Positions 1-9,923 are shown, numbered from the stretch's first letter. The stretch is 64,000 nucleotides of DNA from Phenylobacterium aquaticum (GCF_022695515.1 NZ_JALDPT010000020.1:1-64000); one strand, 5' to 3'. The notes: a model not told the origin generated them from the sequence alone. Program-made: numbers and translations.

Positions 1-780
1 CCCGCCCGCGCGCGCGCGCGCGACCCCTGGACCCACCTGGCCGCGCACACGCCGGCCCGCATCGCGCTCGGTCGCGCCGGGCCGGGCCTGCCGACCCGCG
101 AGGTGCTGGGCTTCGCCCTCTCCCACGCCCAGGCCCGCGACGCCGTCCACACCCCCTTCGCCGCCGATGAGGTCGCCCAAAAGATCGAAGCCCTGGGTCT
201 CGCCGCCCTGGCGGTGGAGAGCGCCGCCCCCGACCGGGCGACCTATCTGCGCCGGCCAGACCTTGGCCGCCGGCTGTCCGACCGCGCGCGCGCCGTGCTG
301 GCGGAGCTGAAACCCGCCCCCTGCGATCTCGCCCTCGTCGTCGCCGACGGCCTGTCGAGCGCCGCGGTCCACGCCCATGCCGCCCCCCTGATCGCCGCCC
401 TCCTGCCCAGGCTCGAGGGCCTGTCGGTCGGGCCCGTCGCCATCGCCCGCCAGGGCCGCGTGGCCCTGGGCGACGAGATCGGCGAGGCCCTGGGCGCGCG
501 CCTCGTCGCCGTGCTGATCGGCGAACGGCCGGGCCTGTCCGCGCCGGACAGCCTGGGCGTCTATCTGACCTTCGCCCCGCGGGTCGGTCTGACCGACGCC
601 GCCCGCAACTGCATCTCCAATATCCGCGGCGAGGGGCTCGGCTATGACGAGGCCGCCTTCAAGCTGGCCTGGCTGATTGCGGAGGCCCGCCGCCTCGGCC
701 TGACCGGCGTGGCCCTGAAGGACGAGAGCGATCTGGCCCGCCTGCCGCCCGCCGGCGCGACCCTCCTGCCGAAGCGCTGA
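1..780 (+). CDS. eutC: Ethanolamine ammonia-lyase small subunit (5' truncated)
   Basis: EutC is the light chain of the adenosylcobalamin-dependent lyase that splits ethanolamine into acetaldehyde and ammonia. The frame is open from base 1 and begins inside the N-terminal signature DPWxxL followed by [11 protein letters not shown] and LPT, so the true start lies upstream of the window; the GTG at 103 is internal. The C-terminal half carries the family stretches [18 protein letters not shown] and [11 protein letters not shown]. The large subunit eutB is expected just upstream, outside the window. The ethanolamine permease 130 bp downstream supports a catabolic operon that uses ethanolamine as carbon or nitrogen source. 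There are no microcompartment shell genes on the visible side, so this looks like the short eutBC-permease type. A (GC)n run lies at the very beginning of the window. Confidence 0.93.
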   Translation, partial: PARARARDPWTHLAAHTPARIALGRAGPGLPTREVLGFALSHAQARDAVHTPFAADEVAQKIEALGLAALAVESAAPDRATYLRRPDLGRRLSDRARAVLAELKPAPCDLALVVADGLSSAAVHAHAAPLIAALLPRLEGLSVGPVAIARQGRVALGDEIGEALGARLVAVLIGERPGLSAPDSLGVYLTFAPRVGLTDAARNCISNIRGEGLGYDEAAFKLAWLIAEARRLGLTGVALKDESDLARLPPAGATLLPKR

Positions 781-909
781 GCGTCCGGGCGCCCCGGCGC
801 CACGCAAGGCGGCGGCGCGGGCGCCTGGGACAGGCCCTGCAACTCTCGGTTTGCGCCTTCGCTGTTCCCATCACATCGTTCGTCGACCAGGATCTTTCAG
901 GAGGCGGCG

Positions 910-2400
910 GTGAGCGAGATCAAGGAAGCGGGCGTCAGCTACGAGACCGTGGGCGCCGAATATTTCGAGAAGCGCGGACTGAAGCGCTATGCCGGGGTCT
1001 TCTCCTTGTGGGCGCTGGGGGTGGGCGCGGTGATCTCGGGCCAGTTCTCCGGCTGGAACCTCGGCATGGGGACCGGCGGCTGGGGCGGCATGTTCGTCGC
1101 CACCCTGATCATCACCGTGATGTATCTGGGCCTGACCTTCTCGATCGCCGAGATGGCGGCGGCCCAGCCCCATACCGGCGGCGCCTATTCCTTCGCCCGC
1201 GCGGCCATGGGCCCCTGGGGCGGCTTCATCACCGGCCTGTGCGAGAACGTCGAATACGTCCTGACCGCGGCGGTGGTCTGCTTCTTCATCGGGACCTATC
1301 TCAGCGCGATTTTCGGCACGCCGCCCGAGTTCCAGCCGGTCTATTGGATCGGCGCCTATCTGATCTTCGTGGGCGTCAATGTCGCCGGCGTCGCCCTGTC
1401 CTTTCAGGTCACCGTTGGGGTGACCCTGCTGGCCCTGGCGAGCCTGGTGGTGTTCTGGGCGAGCGCCCTGCCCCATGCCGACTTCTTCAAATACGCCATG
1501 AATGTCGGGCCGGGCGGCACGGAGCTTCCGAACGGCCACGGCCCCTTCCTGCCCGCGGGCGTCGGCGGCGCGCTCGCCCAGCTGCCCTTCGCGGTCTGGC
1601 TGTTCCTGGCCATCGAGCAGCTGCCCCTGGCGGCCGAGGAATCCCACACCCCGCAACGCGACCTGCCCAAGGGCATCCTCGCCGGCATATTCACCCTGAT
1701 CATTTCGGCCCTGCTGGTGCTGTGGCTGAACTCGGCCATCGCGCCGGGGACCTTCCAGCTCGCCAAGTCCGGCCAGCCGATCCTGGACGGCTTCGCCGCC
1801 CTCTATGGCGGCGGCCTCGCCAAGGTGCTGTCGGCGGTGGCCGTGGCCGGTCTGGTCGCCAGCTTCCACGCGGTGATCTTCGCCTATGGCCGCCAGGTCT
1901 ATTCCCTGTCGCGGGCCGGCTACTTCCCGCGGGCCCTGTCCGTGACCCATGGCGCGCGCAAGACCCCCGACATCGCGCTGTTCGCCGGCAGCCTGATCGG
2001 CCTCCTGGTCATGCTGGCGGTCTGGTTCGCCCTGGGGTCCGAGAAAGGATCGGCCGCCATCGGCGGGACCCTGCTGAACATGGCGGTCTTCGGGGCGATG
2101 TTCTCCTATGTGATGCAGGGCCTGAGCTTCATCCTGCTGCGCCGCAAGCTGCCGGACCTGGAGCGGCCCTATCGCAGCCCCCTGGGCGTGGCCGGCGCGG
2201 CGGCCACGGTCGTGATCTCGATCGTCACCATCCTCTACCAGCTGAAGGACCCGATCTACCGCACCGGGGTGCTGGGGGTGGCGATCTGGTTCGCCGTGGG
2301 CGCCCTCTATTTCGCGCTCCAGGGACGCCATCGGCTGGTGCTCTCCCCCGAGGAGGAGTTCGCCCTTGGCAAGGGCAAGAGCGGCTATAAGGCGCACTAG
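910..2400 (+). CDS. eat: Ethanolamine permease, APC superfamily
   Basis: This 496-residue transporter has about 12 hydrophobic segments and the amino acid-polyamine-organocation fold. Its N-terminal region (KRYAGVFSLWALGVGAVISG, FSGWNLG) and the stretch AEMAAAQPHTGGAYSFAR match the ethanolamine permease subgroup rather than general amino-acid permeases. It would import ethanolamine across the inner membrane for the eutBC enzyme encoded just upstream. Translation starts at a GTG, preceded by a strong CAGGAGG ribosome site about 5 bases upstream. The specific substrate is an inference from sequence likeness and from the eutC neighbour. Confidence 0.88.
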   Translation: MSEIKEAGVSYETVGAEYFEKRGLKRYAGVFSLWALGVGAVISGQFSGWNLGMGTGGWGGMFVATLIITVMYLGLTFSIAEMAAAQPHTGGAYSFARAAMGPWGGFITGLCENVEYVLTAAVVCFFIGTYLSAIFGTPPEFQPVYWIGAYLIFVGVNVAGVALSFQVTVGVTLLALASLVVFWASALPHADFFKYAMNVGPGGTELPNGHGPFLPAGVGGALAQLPFAVWLFLAIEQLPLAAEESHTPQRDLPKGILAGIFTLIISALLVLWLNSAIAPGTFQLAKSGQPILDGFAALYGGGLAKVLSAVAVAGLVASFHAVIFAYGRQVYSLSRAGYFPRALSVTHGARKTPDIALFAGSLIGLLVMLAVWFALGSEKGSAAIGGTLLNMAVFGAMFSYVMQGLSFILLRRKLPDLERPYRSPLGVAGAAATVVISIVTILYQLKDPIYRTGVLGVAIWFAVGALYFALQGRHRLVLSPEEEFALGKGKSGYKAH

Positions 2401-2484
2401 GGACGCCACGCCGGCGGTTGGAACAGAGCTAACGGCCTGTTTATCTTACGGACGTCATGAAAGGGGGCGCTTGCGGAGCCGCCC

Positions 2485-4848
2485 ATGTTCACATCTGTGC
2501 CGCCCAACATCGAAGGATCTGGCCTCGCCGCCAGACTCGCGGGGTTGGCGCAGCAGGACATGCACGCCCTCATGCTCTGCGATCCCGAAGGGCGGCTGGT
2601 CTGGATCAATGAGGGATTCACCCGCCTGACCGGCTTCAGCGCCCAGGAGGCGCTCGGCCACCGGCCCGGCGCCCTGCTGGCCAGTCCGGACACCGACACC
2701 GACACCTTGGCGACCCTGCGGGCCCACATGGCGGCCTGCCAGCCCTTCCGGGCGGAGGTCGAGAACCAGGACAAGTCCGGCCGCCGCTTCTGGATCGACC
2801 TGCACGTCCGCCCCCTTCTGAACGCCTGCGGCGTGCTGGAGGGATTCAGCGGGCTGATGATCGAATCCGCCCCCCGGATCCACCTGCAGGAGCAGCTGAA
2901 GGCCGCCGCCGCCTCCCTGTCCTCCGCCGCGCAGCTGGCGAGACTGGGCGGATGGGAGGCCGACCTGCGCCGTCAGGTCATCCGCTGGAGTCCGGAGCTC
3001 AAGACCCTGCTGGGCCGGCCGGAGCCGGTCGAGCCGATCTCGAAGTCCCTGGAGATCTATCCCGACGAGACCCGCGACGGGATCACCGACCTGCTGACCA
3101 AGGCGATCGCGGCCGGAGAACGGATCGAGTTCGAGGCGCCGGTCCTCACCGGCTCTGGGGAGCAGATCTGGCTGCGGGTGATCGGCGAGCTCGAACTGGT
3201 CAACGGCCGCTGCGTGGCGGTTCGCGGCGCCAGCCAGGACGTCACCGCCCAGCGCCAGGCCAATGCCGAACTGCGCGCCTCGGAGCGCTTCGGCCGCGGG
3301 GTCATCGACGGCATCGGCGCCTTCCTGAGCGTGATCGACCAGGACGGCGCGATCGTCGAGGCCAACAAGGCGTTCCGGACCCTCGCCGCCCAGCTGAGCC
3401 AGGTCGAGGTCTACCCCATGGGCCGCAACCTGTTCACGATCCTGGCGGGCCTGCCCGGCCGGCATGGCGCGGCCCTGACCCGGGGGATCCGCGCGGTCCT
3501 GGCCGGAGAGCGCCCCACCTACAGCCGCGCCTATTCGTCCCGCAGCTGCGAGTGGTTCCGCCTGACCGCCTCGCGTTTCGATGGCGAGGGGCCGGTGCGC
3601 TGCGTGGTGATCACCCAGTCGATCGAGGACCTGAAGCGCCAGGAACGGCGGCTGATGGAGATGAACCAGCGGCTGAAGCGCGCCCGCGACGAGGCCCACT
3701 CCGCCAGCCAGTCGAAGTCCGCCTTCCTGGCCACCATGAGCCACGAGATCCGCACGCCCCTCAATGGCGTGCTGGGCATGGCCCAGGCCATGGCCCGGGA
3801 CGAGCTGACCGATGTCCAGCGCGAGCGCCTGGGGGTGATCCGCCAGGCGGGCGAGACCCTGCTCGTCCTGCTCAATGATCTCCTGGACCTGTCCCGCATC
3901 GAGGCCGGCAAGCTCGATCTCGAGGACGGCGTCCTGGACATCCGCCAGATGCTGGCCGGGGTTCAGGCCACCTTCACCACCCTGGCCGCCGACAAGGATG
4001 TCTCGCTCGCCATCCATATCGCCCCCGAGGCCGAGGGCCGTTGGCGCGGCGATCCGACGCGGGTCCGCCAGATTCTCTACAATCTGGTGTCCAACGCCGT
4101 GAAGTTCACCGCCCGCGGCGCCGTCGAGGTGACGGTCAAGCTTGGCGCGCCAGGCCTTGTATTCTCGGTGTCCGACACCGGCCCGGGGATCGCCGACGAC
4201 CGGATGGCGCGCCTGTTCGAGAAGTTCGTCCAGGCCGACGCCTCGACCACGCGCCGCTATGGCGGATCCGGCCTGGGGCTGGCCATCTGCCGTCAACTGG
4301 CCGATATGATGGGCGGAGAAATCGAGGCGCATAGCGAGCTGGACGTGGGTTCGACCTTCACCGTGACACTGCCGCTCGAACGGCTCGAGGGCGAAGGGCC
4401 GCCCCCGCTTGTCGAGACGCGGCAGGAGGCGCCGGACGGCCGTCTGGACCTCAGGATCCTCGCCGCCGAGGACAACCCCATGAACCAGATGGTCCTCAAG
4501 ACCCTGCTGGCCCAGTTGGGGCTCGAGGTCCATTGCGTGGGCGACGGCCGCCAGGCGGTGGAAGCCTGGTCGCAGGGGCAATGGGACGCCATCCTGATGG
4601 ACGTCCAGATGCCGGTCATGGACGGGCCCGCCGCCACGCGCGAGATCCGCCGCCGCGAGTCCGAGAGCGGCCGCGTCCGCACCCCGATCATCGCGCTCAC
4701 CGCCAACGCCATGGCCCATCACCAGGCGGAATATCTCGGGGCCGGCATGGACGTCATGGTGCCCAAGCCCCTGGAGCTGGAGCGCCTTCTGCTGGCCATC
4801 CAGGACGTGCTCGACGAGGCCGACGCGGGCCAGATCGACATCGTCTGA
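2485..4848 (+). CDS. Hybrid sensor histidine kinase with three PAS domains and receiver
   Basis: The 787-residue protein has no obvious membrane segment and is probably cytoplasmic. Domain order: PAS around residues 15-130, PAS around 150-260 (PAS_3-like, ending in a PAC motif), PAS around 270-390, HisKA dimerisation domain with phospho-acceptor H420 in MSHEIRTPLNG, HATPase_c with N box (LVSNAVKFT) and G boxes (DTGPGI, GSGLGLAI), and a receiver domain with phospho-acceptor D706 in LMDVQMPVMDG and the conserved lysine in VPKPLE. It should autophosphorylate in response to a PAS-sensed signal and pass phosphate to its own receiver, then probably to a phosphotransfer protein encoded elsewhere. 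No output regulator sits next to it, so it is an orphan kinase. Start: ATG with GGAG 6 bases upstream. Confidence 0.93.
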   Translation: MFTSVPPNIEGSGLAARLAGLAQQDMHALMLCDPEGRLVWINEGFTRLTGFSAQEALGHRPGALLASPDTDTDTLATLRAHMAACQPFRAEVENQDKSGRRFWIDLHVRPLLNACGVLEGFSGLMIESAPRIHLQEQLKAAAASLSSAAQLARLGGWEADLRRQVIRWSPELKTLLGRPEPVEPISKSLEIYPDETRDGITDLLTKAIAAGERIEFEAPVLTGSGEQIWLRVIGELELVNGRCVAVRGASQDVTAQRQANAELRASERFGRGVIDGIGAFLSVIDQDGAIVEANKAFRTLAAQLSQVEVYPMGRNLFTILAGLPGRHGAALTRGIRAVLAGERPTYSRAYSSRSCEWFRLTASRFDGEGPVRCVVITQSIEDLKRQERRLMEMNQRLKRARDEAHSASQSKSAFLATMSHEIRTPLNGVLGMAQAMARDELTDVQRERLGVIRQAGETLLVLLNDLLDLSRIEAGKLDLEDGVLDIRQMLAGVQATFTTLAADKDVSLAIHIAPEAEGRWRGDPTRVRQILYNLVSNAVKFTARGAVEVTVKLGAPGLVFSVSDTGPGIADDRMARLFEKFVQADASTTRRYGGSGLGLAICRQLADMMGGEIEAHSELDVGSTFTVTLPLERLEGEGPPPLVETRQEAPDGRLDLRILAAEDNPMNQMVLKTLLAQLGLEVHCVGDGRQAVEAWSQGQWDAILMDVQMPVMDGPAATREIRRRESESGRVRTPIIALTANAMAHHQAEYLGAGMDVMVPKPLELERLLLAIQDVLDEADAGQIDIV

Positions 4849-4917
4849 CGATCTGGACGCCGGGCCCGCCGGCCCTCATGCTTCCCCCATTGAATTAGAT
4901 CATTTGGGAGGACGCAC

Positions 4918-5853
4918 ATGGACCTGCGCAATTTGGGACGCAGCGGTCTGAAGGTCAGCGCCATCGGCCTGGGCTGCAACAATTTCGGCATGCGGATCGA
5001 TCAGGCCCAGACCCAGGCCGTCGTCGACGCCGCCCTCGAGGCCGGGATCAATTTCTTCGACACCGCCGACATCTATGGCGGCGCCCAGTCGGAAGTGTTC
5101 CTGGGCCAGGCCCTGGCGGGGAAACGCGACCGGGCGATCGTCGCCACCAAGTTCGCCAATCCCATGGGCGAGGGCGCCTACCGCCGCGGCGGCTCGCGGC
5201 GCTATATCGTCAGCGCGGTGGAGGCGAGCCTCAAGCGCCTCAACACCGATCGCATCGATCTCTACCAGATGCATGTCCCCGACGCGGACACGCCGATCGA
5301 GGAGACCCTGCGCGCCCTCGACGACCTCGTGCGCGCCGGCAAGGTGCTCTACCTCGGCAATTCCAACTTCTCGGGCTGGCAGATCGCCGACGCCGACTGG
5401 ATCTCGAAGACCCAGGGCCTTGAGCGCTTCGTCTCGGCCCAGAACAATTACAGCCTGCTGGAACGCAATGTGGAGCGCGAGGTGCTGCCCGCCTGCGAGC
5501 GCTTCGGCCTGGGCTTCCTGCCCTTCTTCCCCCTGGCCTCGGGCCTCTTGACCGGCAAGTACCAGCGCGGCGAGGCGCCGCCCGAGGGCACGCGACTGGC
5601 GGCCTGGGGCGCCCGCGGCCAGGCGGCGCTCAACGAGCGGAATTTCGACAGGGTGGAGAAGCTGCAGGCCTGGGCGCTGGACCACGGCCACAGCCTGCTG
5701 GAGCTGGCCTTCGCCTGGATCCTCGGCCACCCGGTCGTGTCGTCGGTGATCGCCGGGGCCACCTCGCCCGCCCAGATCGCGGCCAACGCCAAGGGGGCCG
5801 ACTGGAAACTCACCCCCGACCAGGTCGACGAAGTCGCCAAGCTGATCAGTTGA
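4918..5853 (+). CDS. Aldo/keto reductase
   Basis: A 311-residue NADPH-dependent oxidoreductase of the AKR superfamily (TIM barrel). The catalytic tetrad is visible as D48, Y53 (FDTADIYGG), K78 (IVATKF) and H119 (LYQMHVPD). The C-terminal phosphate-binding region is present. It belongs to the bacterial YajO/IolS-like group with the N-terminal strand pair (LGRSGLKVSAIGLG). It probably reduces small aldehydes or ketones; the substrate cannot be told from sequence. Start: ATG with GGGAGG about 8 bases upstream. It ends at a strong shared terminator with the convergent RidA gene. Confidence 0.9.
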   Translation: MDLRNLGRSGLKVSAIGLGCNNFGMRIDQAQTQAVVDAALEAGINFFDTADIYGGAQSEVFLGQALAGKRDRAIVATKFANPMGEGAYRRGGSRRYIVSAVEASLKRLNTDRIDLYQMHVPDADTPIEETLRALDDLVRAGKVLYLGNSNFSGWQIADADWISKTQGLERFVSAQNNYSLLERNVEREVLPACERFGLGFLPFFPLASGLLTGKYQRGEAPPEGTRLAAWGARGQAALNERNFDRVEKLQAWALDHGHSLLELAFAWILGHPVVSSVIAGATSPAQIAANAKGADWKLTPDQVDEVAKLIS

Positions 5854-5859
5854 GATCGC

Positions 5860-5891
5860 GCGCCCTCCGGCCCGCATGGGCCGGAGGGCGC
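5860..5891. terminator. Bidirectional hairpin between convergent genes
   Basis: A perfect 14-bp inverted repeat (GCGCCCTCCGGCCC, loop GCAT, then the complement) sits 7 bases after the aldo/keto reductase stop and 9 bases before the RidA stop. There is no long T tract, so it may work as a simple stem-loop for both transcripts. Confidence 0.7.
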
Positions 5892-5900
5892 GGCTTCATC

Positions 5901-6389
5901 TTACGGCTTCTTGACGGCCTGCACCTCGATCTCGGCCAGCATGCCGGACGCCACCAGGGCGGCCACCTGGACCGTCACGCGGGCCGGCTTGTTGGGCTGG
6001 TCCTTGGTGCCGAAGTATTGGCTGTAGCCTTCCATCATGCCGGCGAAGTCCATCTTGCCGCCCTTGGCCGGGTCGCCGGCCAGATAGACGCGCATCATCA
6101 CCACGTCGCCCATGGTCAGGCCCTGGGCGGTGAGGATGTCGGAGATCTTCTTCATGATGCCCAGGGTCTGGGTCTTGGTGTCGCCGAACTCCGGCGCCGT
6201 GCCGGCCGGGGCGCCGGCGTTCAGGGCCGGCGGGGTCTGACCCGAGACATAGACCGTGGTGTAGCCCGGCGGCACGACGGTGGCCGAGGCGATCGCCGCG
6301 GTCGGCGCGCCCACATGGACCACCTGGGCGGCGGCCGGCGCTGCGGCGGCGAGCAAGGGCAAGAGGGCGGCCAGCATCAGTTTGCGCAT
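5901..6389 (-). CDS. Exported RidA (YjgF/YER057c/UK114) family protein
   Basis: RidA proteins hydrolyse reactive enamine/imine intermediates or act in related amide chemistry. Here the RidA core (GYTTVYVSGQTPP, then LTMGDVVMMRVYLAGD) is preceded by a cleavable signal peptide starting MRKLMLAALLPLL and ending at an AxA site (AAAQ), so the 162-residue product is probably periplasmic. The ORF is open further upstream, but the ATG at 6389 is preceded by GGGAGAA at proper spacing and begins the signal peptide, so that start was chosen. The conserved arginine (MMRVYL) associated with imine deaminase activity is present. The exact substrate is unknown; exported RidA paralogues are common in Caulobacterales and sphingomonads. 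Confidence 0.85.
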   Translation of the reverse strand: MRKLMLAALLPLLAAAAPAAAQVVHVGAPTAAIASATVVPPGYTTVYVSGQTPPALNAGAPAGTAPEFGDTKTQTLGIMKKISDILTAQGLTMGDVVMMRVYLAGDPAKGGKMDFAGMMEGYSQYFGTKDQPNKPARVTVQVAALVASGMLAEIEVQAVKKP

Positions 6390-7254
6390 CGGGTTCTCCC
6401 ATGTTCGCGCCGCGCGCCAGATGCGGCGGCGGTCGCGTGACTGCATCATCTCTAGGCGCTGGGGAGCGGCGAGACAGCTCTGCCTCGCTTTCGCCCGCCC
6501 AGGCGCCTGCCAAGGAGGCGCTCCGGCGCGCCGCGCCAAGACCGTAAGCCCGGTTACGCGCTGAAACCATGACCGCGGCCGGGCGGCCTGCGAATTGGTC
6601 CCTGTCCGGCCTCGGCGCCGCACCGACAGGCACGGTCATGCCAGTGAACACGTTCAGTCAAAGGCGAAATGTTCAATCCCAGGGCGCCAGGCGCTCAAAT
6701 ATTCCTCAAATATTCGAGTCACCGCCCAAGCTATCGTCATTCGGGAAGTTCCCAAGGAATGAACTCATAGCGAAATCAGCCCAAAAGTCGCCCAATCCGT
6801 GAGCATACGGCGATCATTTCAGCCACGAAATCGCCACGGCCCGAAGCGCAGCCGGGCTCTGATTGACACCCTACAGGATCCATGACGAGCCTTTATTAGA
6901 CCTTAAACGCCGATTCAAAACTCGCGTTGGGCTCATAGTATGCGTCAACGATACAAATAAGACATGTCGAGGAAACACACGGGGCGGGCTCACAGTATTG
7001 TTGTGAGAATGCGTCTGTATGAGAGTTTCAAATTTTACAATTACCTCGAACGACTCGCAGATGTGGGTCCATTCGGCGTCATTGCTCGCATTCTTTGACA
7101 CTACGACACGGGTTTCACCTGTCGATCGCGTCTCAAAAGGCGGAACTCATTCCGTCAGAACGCCGATCGGCGGTTCGATTTTCAGGTCCTGACGCCATCG
7201 GGACTTGATTCAGCGCGGCCCCAGACGGGCCGCCAATGATGAGGGGCAATAAGC
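6390..7254. other. 865-bp non-coding, locally AT-rich region
   Basis: No convincing gene is seen. From about 6650 to 7150 the base composition is clearly lower in G+C than the rest of the window. Short frames exist (for example 6871-7101 on the minus strand) but have no ribosome site or recognisable sequence. The region holds an 11-bp tandem duplication at 6694-6715 and a small inverted repeat CTCACA-N7-TGTGAG at 6989-7007. It presumably carries the promoter of the TonB receptor that starts at 7255, and may be the scar of an older insertion. Confidence 0.5.
6694..6715. repeat. Tandem duplication of an 11-mer
   Basis: The 11-mer CTCAAATATTC occurs twice head to tail without mismatch (6694-6704 and 6705-6715) in the AT-rich gap. 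The function is unknown; it could be slippage or a paired binding site. Confidence 0.8.
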
Positions 7255-9789
7255 ATGACAAAAAAACAACGTATTGGATGGTTCGCGGGCGTCTCCTTGG
7301 CGAGCCTCGCAGCCGCCGTCGCCACCAGCGCCGCCGCGGCGGCCGGGCCGGCTGAAGTCGAAGAAGTCATCGTCACCGGCAGCCGGGTCACCGGCATGAA
7401 GGCCGCCGACAGCGCCGCGCCGATCCAGGTGCTCGGCGCCGTCGCCATGAAGCAGGTCGCCCAGCCCGACCTGATCCAGGCGATGGCTCAGAACCTGCCG
7501 TCCTTCAACGCCCAGGCCTATGGCGGCGACGCCGCCAACCTGACGCTGTCGGCCGCCCTGCGCGGCCTGAGCCCCAACCACACCCTGGTGCTGATCAACG
7601 GCAAGCGCCGTCACGCCACCGGCAACCTCGCCGTGCTCGGCGGCAGCCCCTATTCGGGTTCGGCCACCGCCGACCTGGGCCTGATCCCGGTCGGCGCCAT
7701 CGACCACGTCGAAGTCCTCCAGGACGGCGCCGCGGCCCAGTACGGCTCTGACGCCGTCGCCGGCGTCGTGAACCTGATCCTCAAGAGCGCCTCCAGCGGC
7801 GGCGTCGCCACCGTGACCGGCGGCCAGTACTACAAGAATGGCGGCAAGTCGGGCGCCTGGTCGTTCAACAACGGTATGAAGCTGGGCGAGAACGGCTTCA
7901 TCAACTTCACGGTTGAAGAGCGCTATCACGAGTTCAGCCGCCAGGGCGGCGCGGACCGTCGCCTGTTCAACCGCGACGGCACGCTGAAGTCCACGGTCAG
8001 CGCCGTCGACAAGGGCGTGCTGAACATGGCCGGCTCGCCGAACGTCAACAACATCATCGGCGACCCGCAGTACAATATCTACAACGGCTTCTTCAACGCG
8101 GGCTACGACCTGGGCGGGGGCGTCGAGCTCTACAGCTCCGGCAGCTACAGCCACCGCAACGCGGACTCCTACGAGAACTACCGCGTGCCCTCGAAGATCT
8201 CCGGCAAGACCTCGACCGGCGTGACCTACTACCCGCTGCCCAGCGGCTTCAACCCCACCGAGACCCTGGCCGAGGACGACTATTCGTTCACCGGCGGGAT
8301 CAAGGGGTCGATGGACACCTTCACCTGGGACCTGTCGAGCACCTACGGCCAGGACGCCGACAAGATCTACACGAACAACTCGGCCAATGCTCAGCTGTTC
8401 CCGGTGCTCGCGGCGGTCTCGGCCACCCCGATCATCCCGCAGCGCGACTTCTATGACGGCCAGTTCAAGGCCACGGAGTGGACGACCAACGCCGACTTCG
8501 TGAAGACCTTCGAGATCGGCGCCGCCACCCCGCTGAACTTCGCGTTCGGGGCCGAGTATCGCAAGAACACCTACAGCATCGAAGCGGGCGAGCCCTCGTC
8601 CTACTACGGCGCCGGGGCCCAGTCCTTCACCGGCTATGACCCGTCCAACGCCGGCGAGCACAGCCGCCATGACTATTCGGGCTATGTCGACTTCGCCGTC
8701 GACCCGATCAAGGACCTGCACGTCGACCTGGCCGGCCGCTACTCCAAGTACAGCGACTTCGGCGACGCGACGGTCGGCAAGCTGACCGCCCGCTACGACT
8801 TCAGCCCGATGTTCGCCCTGCGCGGCACGATCAGCTCCGGCTTCCGCGCCCCGACCCTGGCGGAGGAATTCTATTCCGGCACCAACGTCTCGCCGTCCTC
8901 GGCGGCCGTTCAGCTTCCGGCGAACTCGGCCTCGGCCCTGATCGCCGGCTTCCAGCCGCTGAAGCCTGAAAAGTCCAAGAACTACAGCATCGGCTTCGTC
9001 GCTCACCCGATCGAGCGGATGCAGATCACCCTGGACGCCTATCAGATCGACATCACCGACCGCATCCAGACGACCGGCTTCCTCTACGGGTCGATCGTTT
9101 CGGGCGGGAAGAACAACGTCATCTCGCAGGCGGTGCTGGACTCCATCACGGCCCACGGCAACACGCTCGACTCCGGCATCTCCTACGCCGGCATCAACGT
9201 GTTCACCAACGCCGTCGACACCCGCACCAAGGGCGCCGAGCTGACCGTCACCTATTCCACCGACTTCGGCGAATACGGCCATGTCGATTGGACCGGCGGC
9301 TTCAACTACAACGAGACCAAGGTCACCCACCAGAACCCGCTGCCGGCCCAGGACTTCTCGGCCCTGCCGGCGATCATCACCCAGAACACCCTGCTGTCGT
9401 CCAGCGCCCTCACCGGCCTGACCACGGCGACGCCGAAGTTCAAGATCGTCGGCGGCGGCTACTGGACCCTCGGCAACTGGAGCGTGAACCTCCGCGAGTC
9501 GATCTACGGCAAGTCCTCGACCCTGGTGAGCACCGCCAACATCTTCACCAACCTGGAGATCCCCACGGCGGCCATCACCGACCTGACCGTGGCCTACAAG
9601 GTCACCCCGGCCCTCAAGGTCGAAGGCGGCGCCAACAACCTGTTCGACAAGAAGCCGCCGAACGTGCCCTACCTGTCGTCGATCGGCCGTCCGGCCAACG
9701 GCAGCAACGTCTATGACGCGCCCATGACCTCGTCGCCGTACGGGATCAACGGCGGCTACTACTACGCCCGTGTGACCGTCACCTTCTAA
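7255..9789 (+). CDS. TonB-dependent outer-membrane receptor
   Basis: The 844-residue protein has a signal peptide (about residues 1-29), a TonB-box-like segment (EEVIVTGSRV), a plug domain (LRGLSPNHTLVLINGKRR, then VEVLQDGAAAQYGSDAVAGV) and a long beta-barrel ending in the terminal aromatic residue of outer-membrane proteins (ARVTVTF). It imports an unidentified substrate with energy from TonB-ExbBD. The plug type, with VLINGKRR, is common among Caulobacterales receptors for plant-derived or aromatic compounds. The start is the first ATG after a GAGGGG-like site, and the K-rich N-terminus fits a signal peptide. The TPR-sulfotransferase gene downstream is a frequent neighbour of such receptors. 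It ends at a strong terminator. Confidence 0.93.
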   Translation: MTKKQRIGWFAGVSLASLAAAVATSAAAAAGPAEVEEVIVTGSRVTGMKAADSAAPIQVLGAVAMKQVAQPDLIQAMAQNLPSFNAQAYGGDAANLTLSAALRGLSPNHTLVLINGKRRHATGNLAVLGGSPYSGSATADLGLIPVGAIDHVEVLQDGAAAQYGSDAVAGVVNLILKSASSGGVATVTGGQYYKNGGKSGAWSFNNGMKLGENGFINFTVEERYHEFSRQGGADRRLFNRDGTLKSTVSAVDKGVLNMAGSPNVNNIIGDPQYNIYNGFFNAGYDLGGGVELYSSGSYSHRNADSYENYRVPSKISGKTSTGVTYYPLPSGFNPTETLAEDDYSFTGGIKGSMDTFTWDLSSTYGQDADKIYTNNSANAQLFPVLAAVSATPIIPQRDFYDGQFKATEWTTNADFVKTFEIGAATPLNFAFGAEYRKNTYSIEAGEPSSYYGAGAQSFTGYDPSNAGEHSRHDYSGYVDFAVDPIKDLHVDLAGRYSKYSDFGDATVGKLTARYDFSPMFALRGTISSGFRAPTLAEEFYSGTNVSPSSAAVQLPANSASALIAGFQPLKPEKSKNYSIGFVAHPIERMQITLDAYQIDITDRIQTTGFLYGSIVSGGKNNVISQAVLDSITAHGNTLDSGISYAGINVFTNAVDTRTKGAELTVTYSTDFGEYGHVDWTGGFNYNETKVTHQNPLPAQDFSALPAIITQNTLLSSSALTGLTTATPKFKIVGGGYWTLGNWSVNLRESIYGKSSTLVSTANIFTNLEIPTAAITDLTVAYKVTPALKVEGGANNLFDKKPPNVPYLSSIGRPANGSNVYDAPMTSSPYGINGGYYYARVTVTF

Positions 9790-9813
9790 GGTCGCACGCC
9801 TAAGCCAAAGGCC

Positions 9814-9851
9814 GGGGCGGATCGGGGGAGACCTCGATCCGCCCCTTCCGT
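9814..9851 (+). terminator. Intrinsic terminator after TonB receptor
   Basis: A perfect 11-bp stem (GGGGCGGATCG at 9814-9824 with its complement at 9835-9845) is followed by TTCCGTTT. It lies 25 bp after the receptor stop. Confidence 0.8.
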
Positions 9852-9923
9852 TTGCGCCCTATGCAGGCCCGACCTCGGGCGCGTATGGGAAAGACGCCGC
9901 AGACGGCCCATCAGGAAGACGAC

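Noticed and set aside
871..2409. 512-codon open frame antisense to the ethanolamine permease
   Set aside because: Shadow frame caused by high GC; composition is rich in G, Q, H and D without any domain, and the sense frame is a clear transporter.
6989..7007. CTCACA-N7-TGTGAG as a Crp site
   Set aside because: The halves are in the opposite order to the TGTGA-N6-TCACA consensus, so it is not called as Crp-bound.
6871..7101. 76-codon minus-strand frame in the AT-rich gap
   Set aside because: No ribosome site, no recognisable sequence, unusual composition.
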